From contig JAPLSA010000021.1 in NCBI GenBank assembly GCA_026398815.1, positions 1-64,000 on the forward strand: 64,000 bases of DNA. Direction: 5' to 3'. This document shows, in pieces, positions 36,255-45,013 of this stretch (positions within the stretch are counted from its first letter, which is position 1; each line of letters begins with the position of its first letter). Source of the stretch: Gammaproteobacteria bacterium (GTDB lineage Bacteria > Pseudomonadota > Gammaproteobacteria > Nevskiales > Nevskiaceae). Under the pieces are notes generated by a model. That model was not told the DNA's origin. It worked only from the letters and a program-made list of their open reading frames with translations, and made no database searches. A program made the position numbers and the translations under genes.

Positions 36255-36749
36255 TCAGTCGTCCGGGAACGCGATGGCCTGTACCTCGATGTCGCAATCA
36301 CCGGCCGGTCGCTGCCAGGTGGCGACATCGCCGACGGCCAGGCCGATCAGCGCCCGGGCCAGCGGCGACGTCCAGCTGATCAGGCCCGCCTCCGGTTCGG
36401 CCTCGTCCTCGCCGACGATCCGGTAGCGGGTCGTCGCGCCCTGTTCGTCGATCACCGTGACCCGGGCGCCGAACGCCACCCGATCCGCCGGTCGCGCGCC
36501 GCCCACCGTTTGCGCCGAGGCGATGCGCGCCACCAGCCAGCGCCGTTCGCGGTCCAGCGCAGCGCGGCGCTGGCGATGATCAACTGCCTCCGGTGACAGG
36601 CCGGCGATGTCCGCCTCGAGCGCGCCGAGACGGGCCTGCAGCAAGGCCAGTCCTCGCGGCGTGACGTAGTTCGGATGGCGACTCAGCGGCAGTTCGGGCA
36701 GGTCTTCCGGCGCATCGCCATCGCTTTCGCGGACATGGGCGCGGCTCAT
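36255..36749 (-). CDS. GreA/GreB family transcription-elongation-factor-like protein
   Basis: A 164-residue protein with a helical N-terminal half (YVTPRGLALLQARL to about residue 95) and a C-terminal FKBP-like Gre domain (RVTVIDEQGATTRYRIVGEDEAEPE, then SPLARALIGLAVGDVATWQRP). Gre factors rescue backtracked RNA polymerase, but the acidic tip of the coiled coil cannot be confirmed here, so it may be a divergent paralogue. Its ATG overlaps the stop of the dienelactone hydrolase gene (ATGA). Confidence 0.85.
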   Translation of the reverse strand: MSRAHVRESDGDAPEDLPELPLSRHPNYVTPRGLALLQARLGALEADIAGLSPEAVDHRQRRAALDRERRWLVARIASAQTVGGARPADRVAFGARVTVIDEQGATTRYRIVGEDEAEPEAGLISWTSPLARALIGLAVGDVATWQRPAGDCDIEVQAIAFPDD

Positions 36750-37534
36750 TGCAGCAGCTGTTCGCGCAGGAACGCCAGTGTCCGGTCGAGGGCCGCGCGG
36801 GTCGGCTCGCCGGCGGTGTCGATTAGGTGCGTCGTCAGCACGCTGTGGGCGCTGCCGAAGCCGTCCGGATTGGCGTGGCGGTCGGCGATCTCGATGCCTT
36901 CGAAGGCGTCGCCGAACTCGCGCCGCAGGCGTTCGAAGCGACTGCCCGGACACATGAAATCGCCCTTGAAGCGCAGGCCGAGGATGCGTGCGCCGTGCTG
37001 GTCGATCTTCTCGTGGGCCGCCGCCAGTTCGGCCGGCGACACATGCAGCGCGTCGCGCCGGCCGGGCAGTGCGCCTGGCAGCGAGGGCTGCGACAGCACC
37101 GGCGCGATGACCGGCGCGTCGAGCATCATCGCCAGCCCGAAGTTGCCGGTCAGGCACATGCCGATCGCGCCGACGCCGGGCCCGCCGCATTCGGTGTGGG
37201 CTTCGCAGGCCAGCGCCCGCAGCCAGTCGACGATCGGGCTCGACCGGTTCGCGGCCAGCACGCTGAATTCCCGCGAGATGCAGATGCGTGCCAGCGACGT
37301 CGCGAGATAGCCGGCGGAAATCGGCCGCATCGGGCTGCCGAACAGCTGCGGCAGCCAGACACTGAAGCCGGCATCGGCAACCCGCGTGGCGAAGGCCGCC
37401 ACCTGCGGCGTGATGCCGGGGATCTCGCTCATCACGATCACGGCCGGGCCACGCCCGCGCCGGAAGACCTCGCGGGTCTCGCCGAGATGGGCATGCGGCG
37501 CGGAGACGAAACCGGGAATCGGGGCAGCGGTCAT
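36746..37534 (-). CDS. Dienelactone hydrolase family protein
   Basis: A 262-residue alpha/beta hydrolase. The nucleophile is a cysteine in GAIGMCLTGNFG, the DLH-type GxCxxG elbow. The final helix and the preceding THLIDTAGEP supply the late histidine. The ATG at 37534 has GGAG eight bases upstream. It lies between a GST gene and the GreB-like gene on one strand. The natural substrate is unknown; classical DLH acts on dienelactones from chlorocatechol breakdown. Confidence 0.86.
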   Translation of the reverse strand: MTAAPIPGFVSAPHAHLGETREVFRRGRGPAVIVMSEIPGITPQVAAFATRVADAGFSVWLPQLFGSPMRPISAGYLATSLARICISREFSVLAANRSSPIVDWLRALACEAHTECGGPGVGAIGMCLTGNFGLAMMLDAPVIAPVLSQPSLPGALPGRRDALHVSPAELAAAHEKIDQHGARILGLRFKGDFMCPGSRFERLRREFGDAFEGIEIADRHANPDGFGSAHSVLTTHLIDTAGEPTRAALDRTLAFLREQLLQ

Positions 37535-37563
37535 CGCGAAGGCTCCAGGGCGGGTGGCACGGG

Positions 37564-38235
37564 TCAGCGCAGCAGCTGGTACGGGCCGCCCTTGGCCAGC
37601 GCGGCGAGCCAGGCCGGGCGGGCCTGGATGCGCGCCAGGAAGGCCTGGATGTTCGGGTAGCCCTGGCTGGCGCCACCGCGCGCCACCGCCGCTTCCAGCG
37701 GGAAGCTCATGATCACGTCCGCGGCCGTCAGCTCCGGGCCGGCGAACCAGCCGGTGCCGGCCAGCGCCTGTTCGATCACCGTCAGATGCAGTTTCAGGTT
37801 GGGATCGAGGTACCACTGGCCGACGCCCCGGGCGATCGCCCGGGCCACTGGCCGGACCAGCCACGGCGTCGGTGCCACCGTGGTTCTGGCGAAGATCAGC
37901 TTCATCACCAGCAGCGGCATCAGCGAGCCTTCGGCGTAGTGCAGCCAGTAGCGGTACTGGCTGCGCGCCCGGCTGCCGGCCGGTGGCGCCAGGCGGCCGT
38001 TGCCGTGCCGTTCGACCAGGTGCTCGATGATGGCGCCGGTCTCGGCAATCACCTCGCCGTCGTCGCTGATCACCGGCGACTTGCCCAGCGGATGCACGGC
38101 CTTCAGTTCCGGCGGCGCCAGCATGGTTTTCGGGTCGCGCGCGTAGCGGCGCACCTGGTACGGAACGGCCAGTTCCTCGAGCAGCCAGAGGATGCGCTGG
38201 GAACGGGAGTTTTCCAGATGATGGACAAGGATCAT
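37564..38235 (-). CDS. Glutathione S-transferase
   Basis: A 223-residue soluble GST. The thioredoxin-fold N-terminus has HHLENSRSQRILWLLEEL with the catalytic Ser region and the cis-Pro block GKSPVISDDGEVIAETGAI. The helical C-terminal domain has TAADVIMSFPLEAA. It is upstream of the dienelactone hydrolase gene (29-base gap) and probably in the same operon, which suggests handling of electrophiles. Confidence 0.92.
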   Translation of the reverse strand: MILVHHLENSRSQRILWLLEELAVPYQVRRYARDPKTMLAPPELKAVHPLGKSPVISDDGEVIAETGAIIEHLVERHGNGRLAPPAGSRARSQYRYWLHYAEGSLMPLLVMKLIFARTTVAPTPWLVRPVARAIARGVGQWYLDPNLKLHLTVIEQALAGTGWFAGPELTAADVIMSFPLEAAVARGGASQGYPNIQAFLARIQARPAWLAALAKGGPYQLLR

Positions 38236-38363
38236 GGCGGCCGGGCCGGAACAGGGAGCCGACAGCGTAGCCGCCGCTGCATCCGGACGCAGCCGGCGAC
38301 GCATCTCAAGGCCGCGCGCTGCACGGGCTGGCTGGCAGCGCCCCACTGACGAGGAACCGCCGG

Positions 38364-39056
38364 ATGCCCCCCTTTCCGCGCGCCGCGCTGGCGCTGTCGG
38401 CCTTGCTGCTGCTGCCGGCCTGCAACGGCCACGACGACGACACCGGGCCGGCCCCGCAGCGCTCGGCGGCCGTGCATTTCGAGCATGGCGACGGTGCCAT
38501 CGGCATGGATGGCGATGCCGTGGTGATCGAAGCCGGCGGCACGCCGGACCGGGCCGTGGTGGGCCCGGACGGTCGCCTGACGATCGGCGACACGCTGATC
38601 GACACCGACAGCGCCGGACAGGCGGCGTTGAAGGCCTACGACGCGGCGGCGGTGGCGATGAAAGGCCACGCGATCGCCATCGGCCGGACCGGCGCGGCGT
38701 TCGGGGTCGACGTGCTGCGCGACGTGGTGCGCGGCTTCTTCGATGCGCACCGGATGGAGCAGGTCGGCAAGCGCGCGCGGGCCGGCGCCGATGGCCTGCG
38801 CGCCAGCCTGCGCGATCTGTGCGCGCGCATGGACACGCTGCGCACGGCCCAGCAGGCCGCCGCCACGGCGGTGCCGGCCTTCTGCCCGTACGCCGTGCTG
38901 GACGCCGAACAGGTGCGCGACTGTTACGAGGAGATCGACGAGCAGGCCAACGATGCGGCGGATGACCAAGCCGACGACGACACCGACGGCCCAGCCCGCG
39001 ATGCCGATCCGGGCGCCGACGTGCGGGCCGCCGGTGCCGTGCTCGTCGCTGCCTGA
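38364..39056 (+). CDS. Predicted lipoprotein, possibly DUF2884 (YggN-like)
   Basis: A 230-residue protein with a lipoprotein signal (LLLLPAC at about 14-20), followed by a beta-rich stretch (VHFEHGDGAIGMDGDAVVI...GRLTIGDTLI) and a helical C-terminal part. The pattern of a short strand-rich region followed by a helix with AALKAYDAAAV resembles DUF2884/YggN proteins of unknown function. The tail is rich in Asp and Ala. Probable location is the periplasmic face of a membrane. Confidence 0.6.
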   Translation: MPPFPRAALALSALLLLPACNGHDDDTGPAPQRSAAVHFEHGDGAIGMDGDAVVIEAGGTPDRAVVGPDGRLTIGDTLIDTDSAGQAALKAYDAAAVAMKGHAIAIGRTGAAFGVDVLRDVVRGFFDAHRMEQVGKRARAGADGLRASLRDLCARMDTLRTAQQAAATAVPAFCPYAVLDAEQVRDCYEEIDEQANDAADDQADDDTDGPARDADPGADVRAAGAVLVAA

Positions 39057-39097
39057 TTCGTCGCGGCTGCGGTTTCGGCTGCGCGTCCCGACCGCGC

Positions 39098-41053
39098 TCA
39101 GGCCGGCAGCACGATCCGGAACACGGTGCCGGGCGCACCCGGCTCGACGCTGATCCGGCCGCGGTGCAGGTCGACGATCTTCTTGCAGATGGTCAGGCCG
39201 ATGCCGTTGCCGGGGTACTTGTCGCGGGCATTGAGACGCTGGAACAGCACGAATACCTGGTCGGCATGGCGGGCGTCGATGCCGATGCCGTTGTCGCGCA
39301 CGCTGATGATCCATTCGCCGCCGGACGGCCGCGCGCCGATCTCGATCTTCGGCGTGTCCTCGGCGCGGAACTTCACCGCGTTGCCGATCAGGTTCTGGAA
39401 CAGCTGCACCAGCTGCCGCTCGTTGCCGGGCACGGTCGGCAGCTCGCCGACGCGCACCAGCGCCGATGCCGCGCTGATCGCTCCCTGCAGGTTGGCCAGC
39501 GCGGTCTCGACGACCCGGTTCAGATCCACCGGCTGGGCCGGCTCGTTGCCGCGCGAAACCCGGGAATAGGCGAGCAGGTCTTCGATCAGGCTCTTCATCC
39601 GCTGCACGCCGGCGGTGACATAGCCGATGTACTCGTCGGCATCCGGACCGAGCTTGCCTTCATAGCGGCGCTGCAGCAGCTGCGCGAAGCCGGCCACGGT
39701 GCGCAGCGGCTCCTGAAGATCGTGCGAGGCGACGTAGGCGAACTGTTCCAGCTCCTGGTTCGAGCGCGCCAGCTCGTCGGCGCGCGCTTTCAGTTCCGCC
39801 TCGTCGCGCTTGCGGGCGGTGATGTCCTCGGCGGCGGCGACCACCGCGAAGATCTCGCCGTCGCGGCGCAGCGCGGCGGTGGAGAACTGGATCACCACCA
39901 CCCGGCCGTCCTTGCGGGCGATCGGCACCACGTGGTCGGTGATCGCGCTGCCGCCTTCCAGGGTGTCGCGGTATTTCGGCAGCAGCAGGTCCAGCTGGGC
40001 GCGATCGGCGATCAGGCCGAACCAGCGCATGCCGAGCAGCTCGTCGAGCGCGTAGCCGGTGATCTCGCAGGTCCGCCGGTTGGCGGTCATGAAGCGGCCG
40101 TCGCGGTCCATCGTGTAGATCGCGTTGGTGGCGTTCTCCATGACCTTCTCGCGGAACTCGTTGGCCGCCTTCAAGGCCACTTCCGCTTCGCGGCGGCGGG
40201 CGATCATGTCGTTGAGATCGGTGGCCAGCACGCCGAGTTCGTCGTTGGAGCGGATCTCGATGCGGGTGTCGAGATCGCCGCCCGCGACCCGGTGGGTGCC
40301 GTCGCGCAGGCTGTCGATGCTGCTGCGGAGGTCCCGGGTCACCAGCCAGGCGACGGCCAGCGACAAGGCCAACAGCACGCCGGCGACGCCAAGAATGATC
40401 GCCAGCAGCAGCCACTGCAGACGCCGAGAGCCTTCGGCGAGCACGGCGGAGAAGGCCTGCTCCAGCGGCGTCACCCGGCGGTTGATGTCATCGATGCGGG
40501 CCAGCAGCTGGCGCCGGGTCGTGGCGTCGAGCGGTCCGGCGCGCTCGGCGCGGATCATCTGCTCCGATACCGCCAGCAGTTCGAGCACGCAGGTGTCGGC
40601 CTCGGCCCAGATGTCGATCGCCCGGGCCAGGAAGCCGAAGCCGCGAAAGTTGCGGAACAGGAAGATCATTTCCGGGATGTCGGCGGCTGGCACGCCGCCC
40701 GCCAGAAAGCCCTGGTAGACGACTACTTCGTCGTAGTCCGGCCGGCTCATTTCCAGCCGTGCGCGGCGGTCGCCCAGCGGCATCGCGATCGCGGAGCTGA
40801 ACAGGACCAGGGCCTGGCGATCGCCGGCATGCAGGTAGCGGGTGATGCCGTACACGGCGTCCTTCTGGCCCTTCGACCACTGGCTTTCGGCGCCGACGTA
40901 GGCGCGCACGCCGGACGACACCGTGAACGACAGCGCGACGATCGCCAGCGCGGCGCTGGCCGAGGCGAGGAACATCGCCACCATCACGCCGAGCTTGGCG
41001 CCGATCGACAGATCGCGGATGCGTTGACCGAAGGATCGAGGAGGGCGGCTCAC
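39098..41053 (-). CDS. PAS-containing sensor histidine kinase
   Basis: A 651-residue membrane kinase. Two membrane helices (about 20-45 and 220-245) bracket a periplasmic helical sensor domain. A HAMP linker (about 245-298), a PAS domain (about 305-415) and HisKA with SHDLQEPLRTVAGFAQLL follow, then an ATPase domain with NLIGNAVKFR, DNGIGID and GNGIGLTICKKIV. No response regulator is adjacent. A diguanylate cyclase gene lies upstream on the same strand, 93 bases away. The signal is unknown. Confidence 0.92.
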   Translation of the reverse strand: MSRPPRSFGQRIRDLSIGAKLGVMVAMFLASASAALAIVALSFTVSSGVRAYVGAESQWSKGQKDAVYGITRYLHAGDRQALVLFSSAIAMPLGDRRARLEMSRPDYDEVVVYQGFLAGGVPAADIPEMIFLFRNFRGFGFLARAIDIWAEADTCVLELLAVSEQMIRAERAGPLDATTRRQLLARIDDINRRVTPLEQAFSAVLAEGSRRLQWLLLAIILGVAGVLLALSLAVAWLVTRDLRSSIDSLRDGTHRVAGGDLDTRIEIRSNDELGVLATDLNDMIARRREAEVALKAANEFREKVMENATNAIYTMDRDGRFMTANRRTCEITGYALDELLGMRWFGLIADRAQLDLLLPKYRDTLEGGSAITDHVVPIARKDGRVVVIQFSTAALRRDGEIFAVVAAAEDITARKRDEAELKARADELARSNQELEQFAYVASHDLQEPLRTVAGFAQLLQRRYEGKLGPDADEYIGYVTAGVQRMKSLIEDLLAYSRVSRGNEPAQPVDLNRVVETALANLQGAISAASALVRVGELPTVPGNERQLVQLFQNLIGNAVKFRAEDTPKIEIGARPSGGEWIISVRDNGIGIDARHADQVFVLFQRLNARDKYPGNGIGLTICKKIVDLHRGRISVEPGAPGTVFRIVLPA

Positions 41054-41146
41054 GTCTGCAGGCTCCGGAGGAGCGCGCAGCTTACGGTCGAACCGGGCCG
41101 GCCGGCAGCGGGCGCGCCGCCCGGCGGCGGCCGGCCGACTGGCGTG

Positions 41147-42358
41147 TCAGCCGTCAATCCGGCTGCCGGTCTTGAGATCGGTGTAGTGATCGGAATCGGA
41201 GAACACCAGGCGGCCGCGGCCGGCCCGTTTGGCCGAATACAGGGCGATGTCGGCGCGCTGCACCAGGTCGGCGGTGATCCGGTCCGGCGACACCGACGGC
41301 GACGGTGCGATCACCTGGGCGAAGCCGCCCGAGGCATTGACGTCCTCGGCGCCGGCAATGCCGCGTTCGCGGGCCAGGCCGTTGATGCCCTCGCGCAGCG
41401 ATTCGGCGAGCTGTACTGCCACTTCCGGGCTGGCGTCATACCAGACGGCGGCGAATTCCTCGCCACCGATCCGGGCGCAGAAATCCTGCGGCCGGCGCAT
41501 CGACTGGCTCAGCCATTCGCCGACCACGTTCAGGCAGCGATCGCCAGCCGGGTGGCCGTAGCGGTCGTTGTAGGCCTTGAAGTAATCGACATCGAGGACC
41601 ATCACGGCGACGTTGCGCTGCTGGCGCATCGCATCGCGGACCAGGCGGCGCAGCTCGACATCGAAATGGCGGCGGTTCGGCAGGCCGGTCAAGCCGTCGC
41701 GGGTGGCGAGATATTCCAGCAGCCGGCCGCGGTACCAGCTCTGCCGCGCCGAGTACTCGAGCAGGTACGCGGAGATGGCGGCGACCACGATCAGCATCCA
41801 TGCGGAGATGGTGTCGTAGACCGTCGGCAGGCCGATCAGCCAGATCTGCGCTGCCGACACGCCGCACATCGTCAGCACCGCCCACGGCAGCGCCGTGCGG
41901 AAACGCAGCCGGCCGAGGATCAACATGCCGGCAACGGTCATCGCCGGGAAGTCGTGCGGCACGTTGAACTGGTTCTGGTAGCCGGCCACATGCTGCGCGG
42001 TCAGGCCGATCGCGGCGATGGTGGTGGAGCCGATGGTGGCCGGGATCGACCAGCGCGCCAGCCTCGGCAGCACGGTGATCAGCAGGGCGACGGCGATCGC
42101 CGGGATCTGCACGCCGAACTGCATCAGGTGCGACAGCTTCAGGAACGCCTCCGGAGCCTGCAGCAGCGTGGCGTCGTAGAGCGGCGTGACGCCCATCATC
42201 AGCATGCCGATCACCATGATGATGACCCGCGACGTGCGTGCGCCCAGCTCGTAGCTCACCCGGAACTGCTGCTCCAGCGGCTCGTCGAAACGCAGGCGCA
42301 GCAGCTGGGCCTTCTGGTCCTCGTCCGGCGGCTGGACCGGTGACGGTTCCCTGCTCAT
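41147..42358 (-). CDS. Membrane diguanylate cyclase (GGDEF) with product-inhibition site
   Basis: A 403-residue protein that should make cyclic di-GMP. About six hydrophobic helices (residues 40-200) precede the GGDEF domain. The active site is RIGGEEFAAVWYD, and an RxxD inhibitory site (RPQD) sits five residues before it, so feedback control is expected. The start at 42358 (MSREPSP) has AGGG eight bases upstream. The gene lies upstream of the sensor kinase and downstream of a thioesterase gene. Confidence 0.92.
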   Translation of the reverse strand: MSREPSPVQPPDEDQKAQLLRLRFDEPLEQQFRVSYELGARTSRVIIMVIGMLMMGVTPLYDATLLQAPEAFLKLSHLMQFGVQIPAIAVALLITVLPRLARWSIPATIGSTTIAAIGLTAQHVAGYQNQFNVPHDFPAMTVAGMLILGRLRFRTALPWAVLTMCGVSAAQIWLIGLPTVYDTISAWMLIVVAAISAYLLEYSARQSWYRGRLLEYLATRDGLTGLPNRRHFDVELRRLVRDAMRQQRNVAVMVLDVDYFKAYNDRYGHPAGDRCLNVVGEWLSQSMRRPQDFCARIGGEEFAAVWYDASPEVAVQLAESLREGINGLARERGIAGAEDVNASGGFAQVIAPSPSVSPDRITADLVQRADIALYSAKRAGRGRLVFSDSDHYTDLKTGSRIDG

Positions 42359-42401
42359 GGGCGGCCCTGCCGCGCCGGTTTCGGGGCGAACTGCGAAGAC
42401 T

Positions 42402-42842
42402 TCATGGCGACCACCCGGCGTGGCAGGTGACGACATCGGCGGCGCCCGCGATCAGGGCGGCGCGCAGGCGCTCCGGCAGCGGCGTCTTGACCAGCGCCGG
42501 CGATACCAGCACGTAGACGGTTTCCGAACGGGCCAGCAGGGTGTCCTCGCCGGCGCGGCGGAATTCGAACGCCAGCGTGAACGAGGTGGTGCCCTGATGC
42601 GGGCTGCTGACGCCGATGCCCAGCACGTCGTCGAAATGCGCCGGTGCGCGCCATTCGGTGGTCTGCCGCACCAGCTGGTAGTCCAGCCGGCCGTCGAGCA
42701 GTTCGGCGCCAAAGCCCAGCGCGCGCATGAATTCGGTCGCGGCAAGGTCGATGTAGTCGCCGTAACGGGCGTTGAAGACGACTTTCTGGGCGTCGCATTC
42801 GCCGTAGCGGACGCGAAGCCGGTAGCGGAAGGCCATCGACAT
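42402..42842 (-). CDS. Acyl-CoA thioesterase, 4HBT (YbgC-like) family
   Basis: A 146-residue hot-dog-fold thioesterase. The catalytic region near the N-terminus is VRYGECDAQKVVFNARYGDYID, with the family Asp. The second ATG (42836) is an alternative start. It probably hydrolyses short or medium acyl-CoA esters in the cytoplasm. A second protein of this family is encoded at 56744-57196. Confidence 0.9.
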   Translation of the reverse strand: MSMAFRYRLRVRYGECDAQKVVFNARYGDYIDLAATEFMRALGFGAELLDGRLDYQLVRQTTEWRAPAHFDDVLGIGVSSPHQGTTSFTLAFEFRRAGEDTLLARSETVYVLVSPALVKTPLPERLRAALIAGAADVVTCHAGWSP

Positions 42843-42912
42843 CAGGCGGGACTGTGAAGGGCGGGGAAGTTTTGCATCCGCGACGCTAAAGGCTGAAATT
42901 GTCTAACCTTGG

Positions 42913-42939
42913 ACCGGGCCGGTTCTCAAGGGGCCCGGT
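42913..42939 (+). other. Leader hairpin upstream of the secreted-protein gene
   Basis: ACCGGGCC (42913-42920) and GGCCCGGT (42932-42939) form an 8-bp stem with an 11-base loop in the 163-base gap before the gene at 43006. It could be part of a leader or a terminator-like element for minus-strand readthrough. No T run follows. Confidence 0.3.
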
Positions 42940-43005
42940 TGACGCGATCATCGCGACCAGTTCCGGGCCACCCGGCACGGAAGAATATTCGAAGGGGGAG
43001 AGCAT

Positions 43006-44310
43006 ATGAATCTTGGCATGCCATTGCGCGCAGTGGGCTTGGCTGCGTTGCTGTCGGCGGCGGCACCGGCCGTCGAAGCGCAGTTGGGACCGGGCGGCAA
43101 TCCGCTGCAGACCGTGCGTTACGGTTGCTACTGGACCAACAGCACCGACACCACCACCAACAACACCGGCTTCCTCGACTCGACGGCGACCTACACCGTC
43201 ACCACCTTGCCGCTGAATCCGGGCAACGGCGCGCGCATCGTGATTCGCGGTCGCTTCCCGAAGGTCCGTTACTTCTCGTTCCAGATCTATGACGGCTTCC
43301 GGCCGGGCAACTTCGTCGATTCGATTCCGGATTCGCTGATCACGTCGGTGGGCGGCGCCACGCCGGCCCCGAACCCGGCCGTGCTGCCGGATGCCAACGG
43401 CTACACCGCGACCTACCAGCTGCAGGTGGTGTACCGCGATCCGCCGGCCAATCCGGCCAATCGCCAGCCGAACACGCTGTATGCCGGTGCCAGCGCGCCG
43501 CTCGGCGTATTCAACAAGACGCTGCTGTACCGCACCTACCTGCCGAACACCGACAGCACCGGTCTCGGCGGCGCGGGCCTGCCGGAGCTGATCTACGCCG
43601 GCCCGGAAGCCCAGATCAACCTCCGCAACACGCCGGATACCGGTGCCTGCAAACTGGCCCAGCTGAACAATGACCTGCTGCGGGTGTTCCCGGTGCCGGG
43701 CATCGGCCAGAACCAGGCCCGAGTGGCGTTCCGGCCGGTCAGCGGGCGTGGCGCCGGCGTGTTCTACCCGAACGGCGACAGCAACTACCTGCGCGCCCAG
43801 ACCGGCCGGCTGTATGCGCCGCTGATCGTGGTGCGCGGCCGCTTGCCGCTGACGCCGGTACAGCCGCCGCTGCTGGTGGCCGATCCGATGGTCCGCTACT
43901 ACTCGCTGTGCCAGAACGATCTGAACACCTCGCGCAACGTCGGCTGCCTGACCGATCGCGACCTGCGCCTGCAGGCGGATGGCACGTTCACCGCCGTGAT
44001 TTCGATGCCGGCCAACCGGCCGAGTCTGGCGCGTCCGGAGTTCGGCTACAACTGGCTGCCGTTCGGCGACCAGCTCAACGGCCTGACCGTGCTGCGCCAG
44101 ATTCTGGCGAAGCCGGGCTTCTCGGGTGATTTCGCGCGTGCTGTCGATCGTCCGACCTTGCCGCTGACCCGCACGCTGGGCAGCTTCGCGCCGGACATCA
44201 CCTACTGCGACCGGGCGACGTTCACCTCGTACGCGCCATCGGGCGGTGCCGCACTGGTCGATGCCTGCCGCAAGAACTTCGGCCTGCTCGGCGGGCTGCT
44301 GGGCGGCTGA
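43006..44310 (+). CDS. Exported protein of unknown function
   Basis: A 434-residue protein with a clear Sec signal peptide (cleavage expected after the AVEA at about 22-25) and a strong ribosome-binding site (AAGGGGGAG). The mature part is rich in Tyr, Asn, Pro and aromatic strand motifs such as VRYFSFQIYDGFRPGNF, and later YYSLCQNDLN and FGYNWLPFGDQLNGL. The RYFSFQIYD segment is reminiscent of DUF1254/DUF1214 proteins, but I cannot confirm it. Six or more Cys in the mature part could form disulfides. The gene is isolated and followed by a strong terminator. Confidence 0.85.
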   Translation: MNLGMPLRAVGLAALLSAAAPAVEAQLGPGGNPLQTVRYGCYWTNSTDTTTNNTGFLDSTATYTVTTLPLNPGNGARIVIRGRFPKVRYFSFQIYDGFRPGNFVDSIPDSLITSVGGATPAPNPAVLPDANGYTATYQLQVVYRDPPANPANRQPNTLYAGASAPLGVFNKTLLYRTYLPNTDSTGLGGAGLPELIYAGPEAQINLRNTPDTGACKLAQLNNDLLRVFPVPGIGQNQARVAFRPVSGRGAGVFYPNGDSNYLRAQTGRLYAPLIVVRGRLPLTPVQPPLLVADPMVRYYSLCQNDLNTSRNVGCLTDRDLRLQADGTFTAVISMPANRPSLARPEFGYNWLPFGDQLNGLTVLRQILAKPGFSGDFARAVDRPTLPLTRTLGSFAPDITYCDRATFTSYAPSGGAALVDACRKNFGLLGGLLGG

Positions 44311-44342
44311 TCCTGCTGCTGCCATCAGGCGTTTGAAGTGCT

Positions 44343-44384
44343 GCGGCCCCGCCATCCCGACCGGATGGCGGGGCCGCTTGCTTT
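44343..44384. terminator. Bidirectional intrinsic terminator
   Basis: A perfect 15-bp stem (44343-44357 with 44363-44377) with a 5-base loop is followed by TTGCTTTCT. It lies between the convergent secreted-protein and acyltransferase genes and can serve both. Confidence 0.85.
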
Positions 44385-44396
44385 CTGGGCTGACGG

Positions 44397-45011
44397 TCAG
44401 CGCCGCAGCGGCTTCGACAGGCGCTGCGGATGGCGGGCGACGCCGAAGCGGCGATAGAAGCCGAGCAGTTCGGCGAAGTCGGCGTCGTAGTCGCCGCTCG
44501 GCGTCAGCGGCGGGCCGAAGGTGATGATCTTCGCCGGATAGTCGATCGACGCCGGCAGCACCGGCACGCCGGCGCCTTCGGCGATCCGGTAGTAGCCGCG
44601 CTTCCAGTCGTCCGCGCCGTCGCGGGTGCCTTCGGGAGCGATCAGCAGCACGAAACGCTGGCGCGACGCGAACTGGTCGATGCTCTGCTCGACCACGCCC
44701 TTCGGGCTGGCGCGGTTGATCGGAATGGCGCCGAGGCCGCGCAGCAGCCAGCCGAGCGGCCCCTTGAAGGCGCTGTCCTTGATCATCGTCGAGGCATCGA
44801 CGCCCAGCGCCAGCAGCGTCGCCAGACCCAGCACGCCGTCCCAGTTGGTGGTGTGCGGGGCGCCGATCCAGACCATCTTCGGCAGGTCCGGAATCTGCCC
44901 GGTGACGCGCCAGCCGAGCATCCGCAGAAACGCCCGGCCCAGGCCGCGCGACAGCGCGCCGCCACGGCGCGGCACCTGCGGTCCGACCGCAGGGAATGGG
45001 CCGCTGGTCAC
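44397..45011 (-). CDS. Lysophospholipid acyltransferase (PlsC-like)
   Basis: A 204-residue acyltransferase of the inner membrane. The catalytic HX4D motif is HTTNWD, and the substrate-binding motif is APEGTR. It acylates lysophospholipid or a related acceptor; the exact acceptor is unknown. I start at GTG (45011), which lies two bases after the stop of the upstream lipase gene (TGAGCGTG), giving translational coupling; the frame is open further upstream but overlaps the lipase. Confidence 0.85.
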   Translation of the reverse strand: MTSGPFPAVGPQVPRRGGALSRGLGRAFLRMLGWRVTGQIPDLPKMVWIGAPHTTNWDGVLGLATLLALGVDASTMIKDSAFKGPLGWLLRGLGAIPINRASPKGVVEQSIDQFASRQRFVLLIAPEGTRDGADDWKRGYYRIAEGAGVPVLPASIDYPAKIITFGPPLTPSGDYDADFAELLGFYRRFGVARHPQRLSKPLRR

Positions 45012-45013
45012 GC

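Noticed and set aside
39164-42343. A 1,059-codon open frame on the + strand opposite the sensor kinase and diguanylate cyclase
   Set aside because: It runs across two real genes and the gap between them, with low-complexity translation and no start signal.
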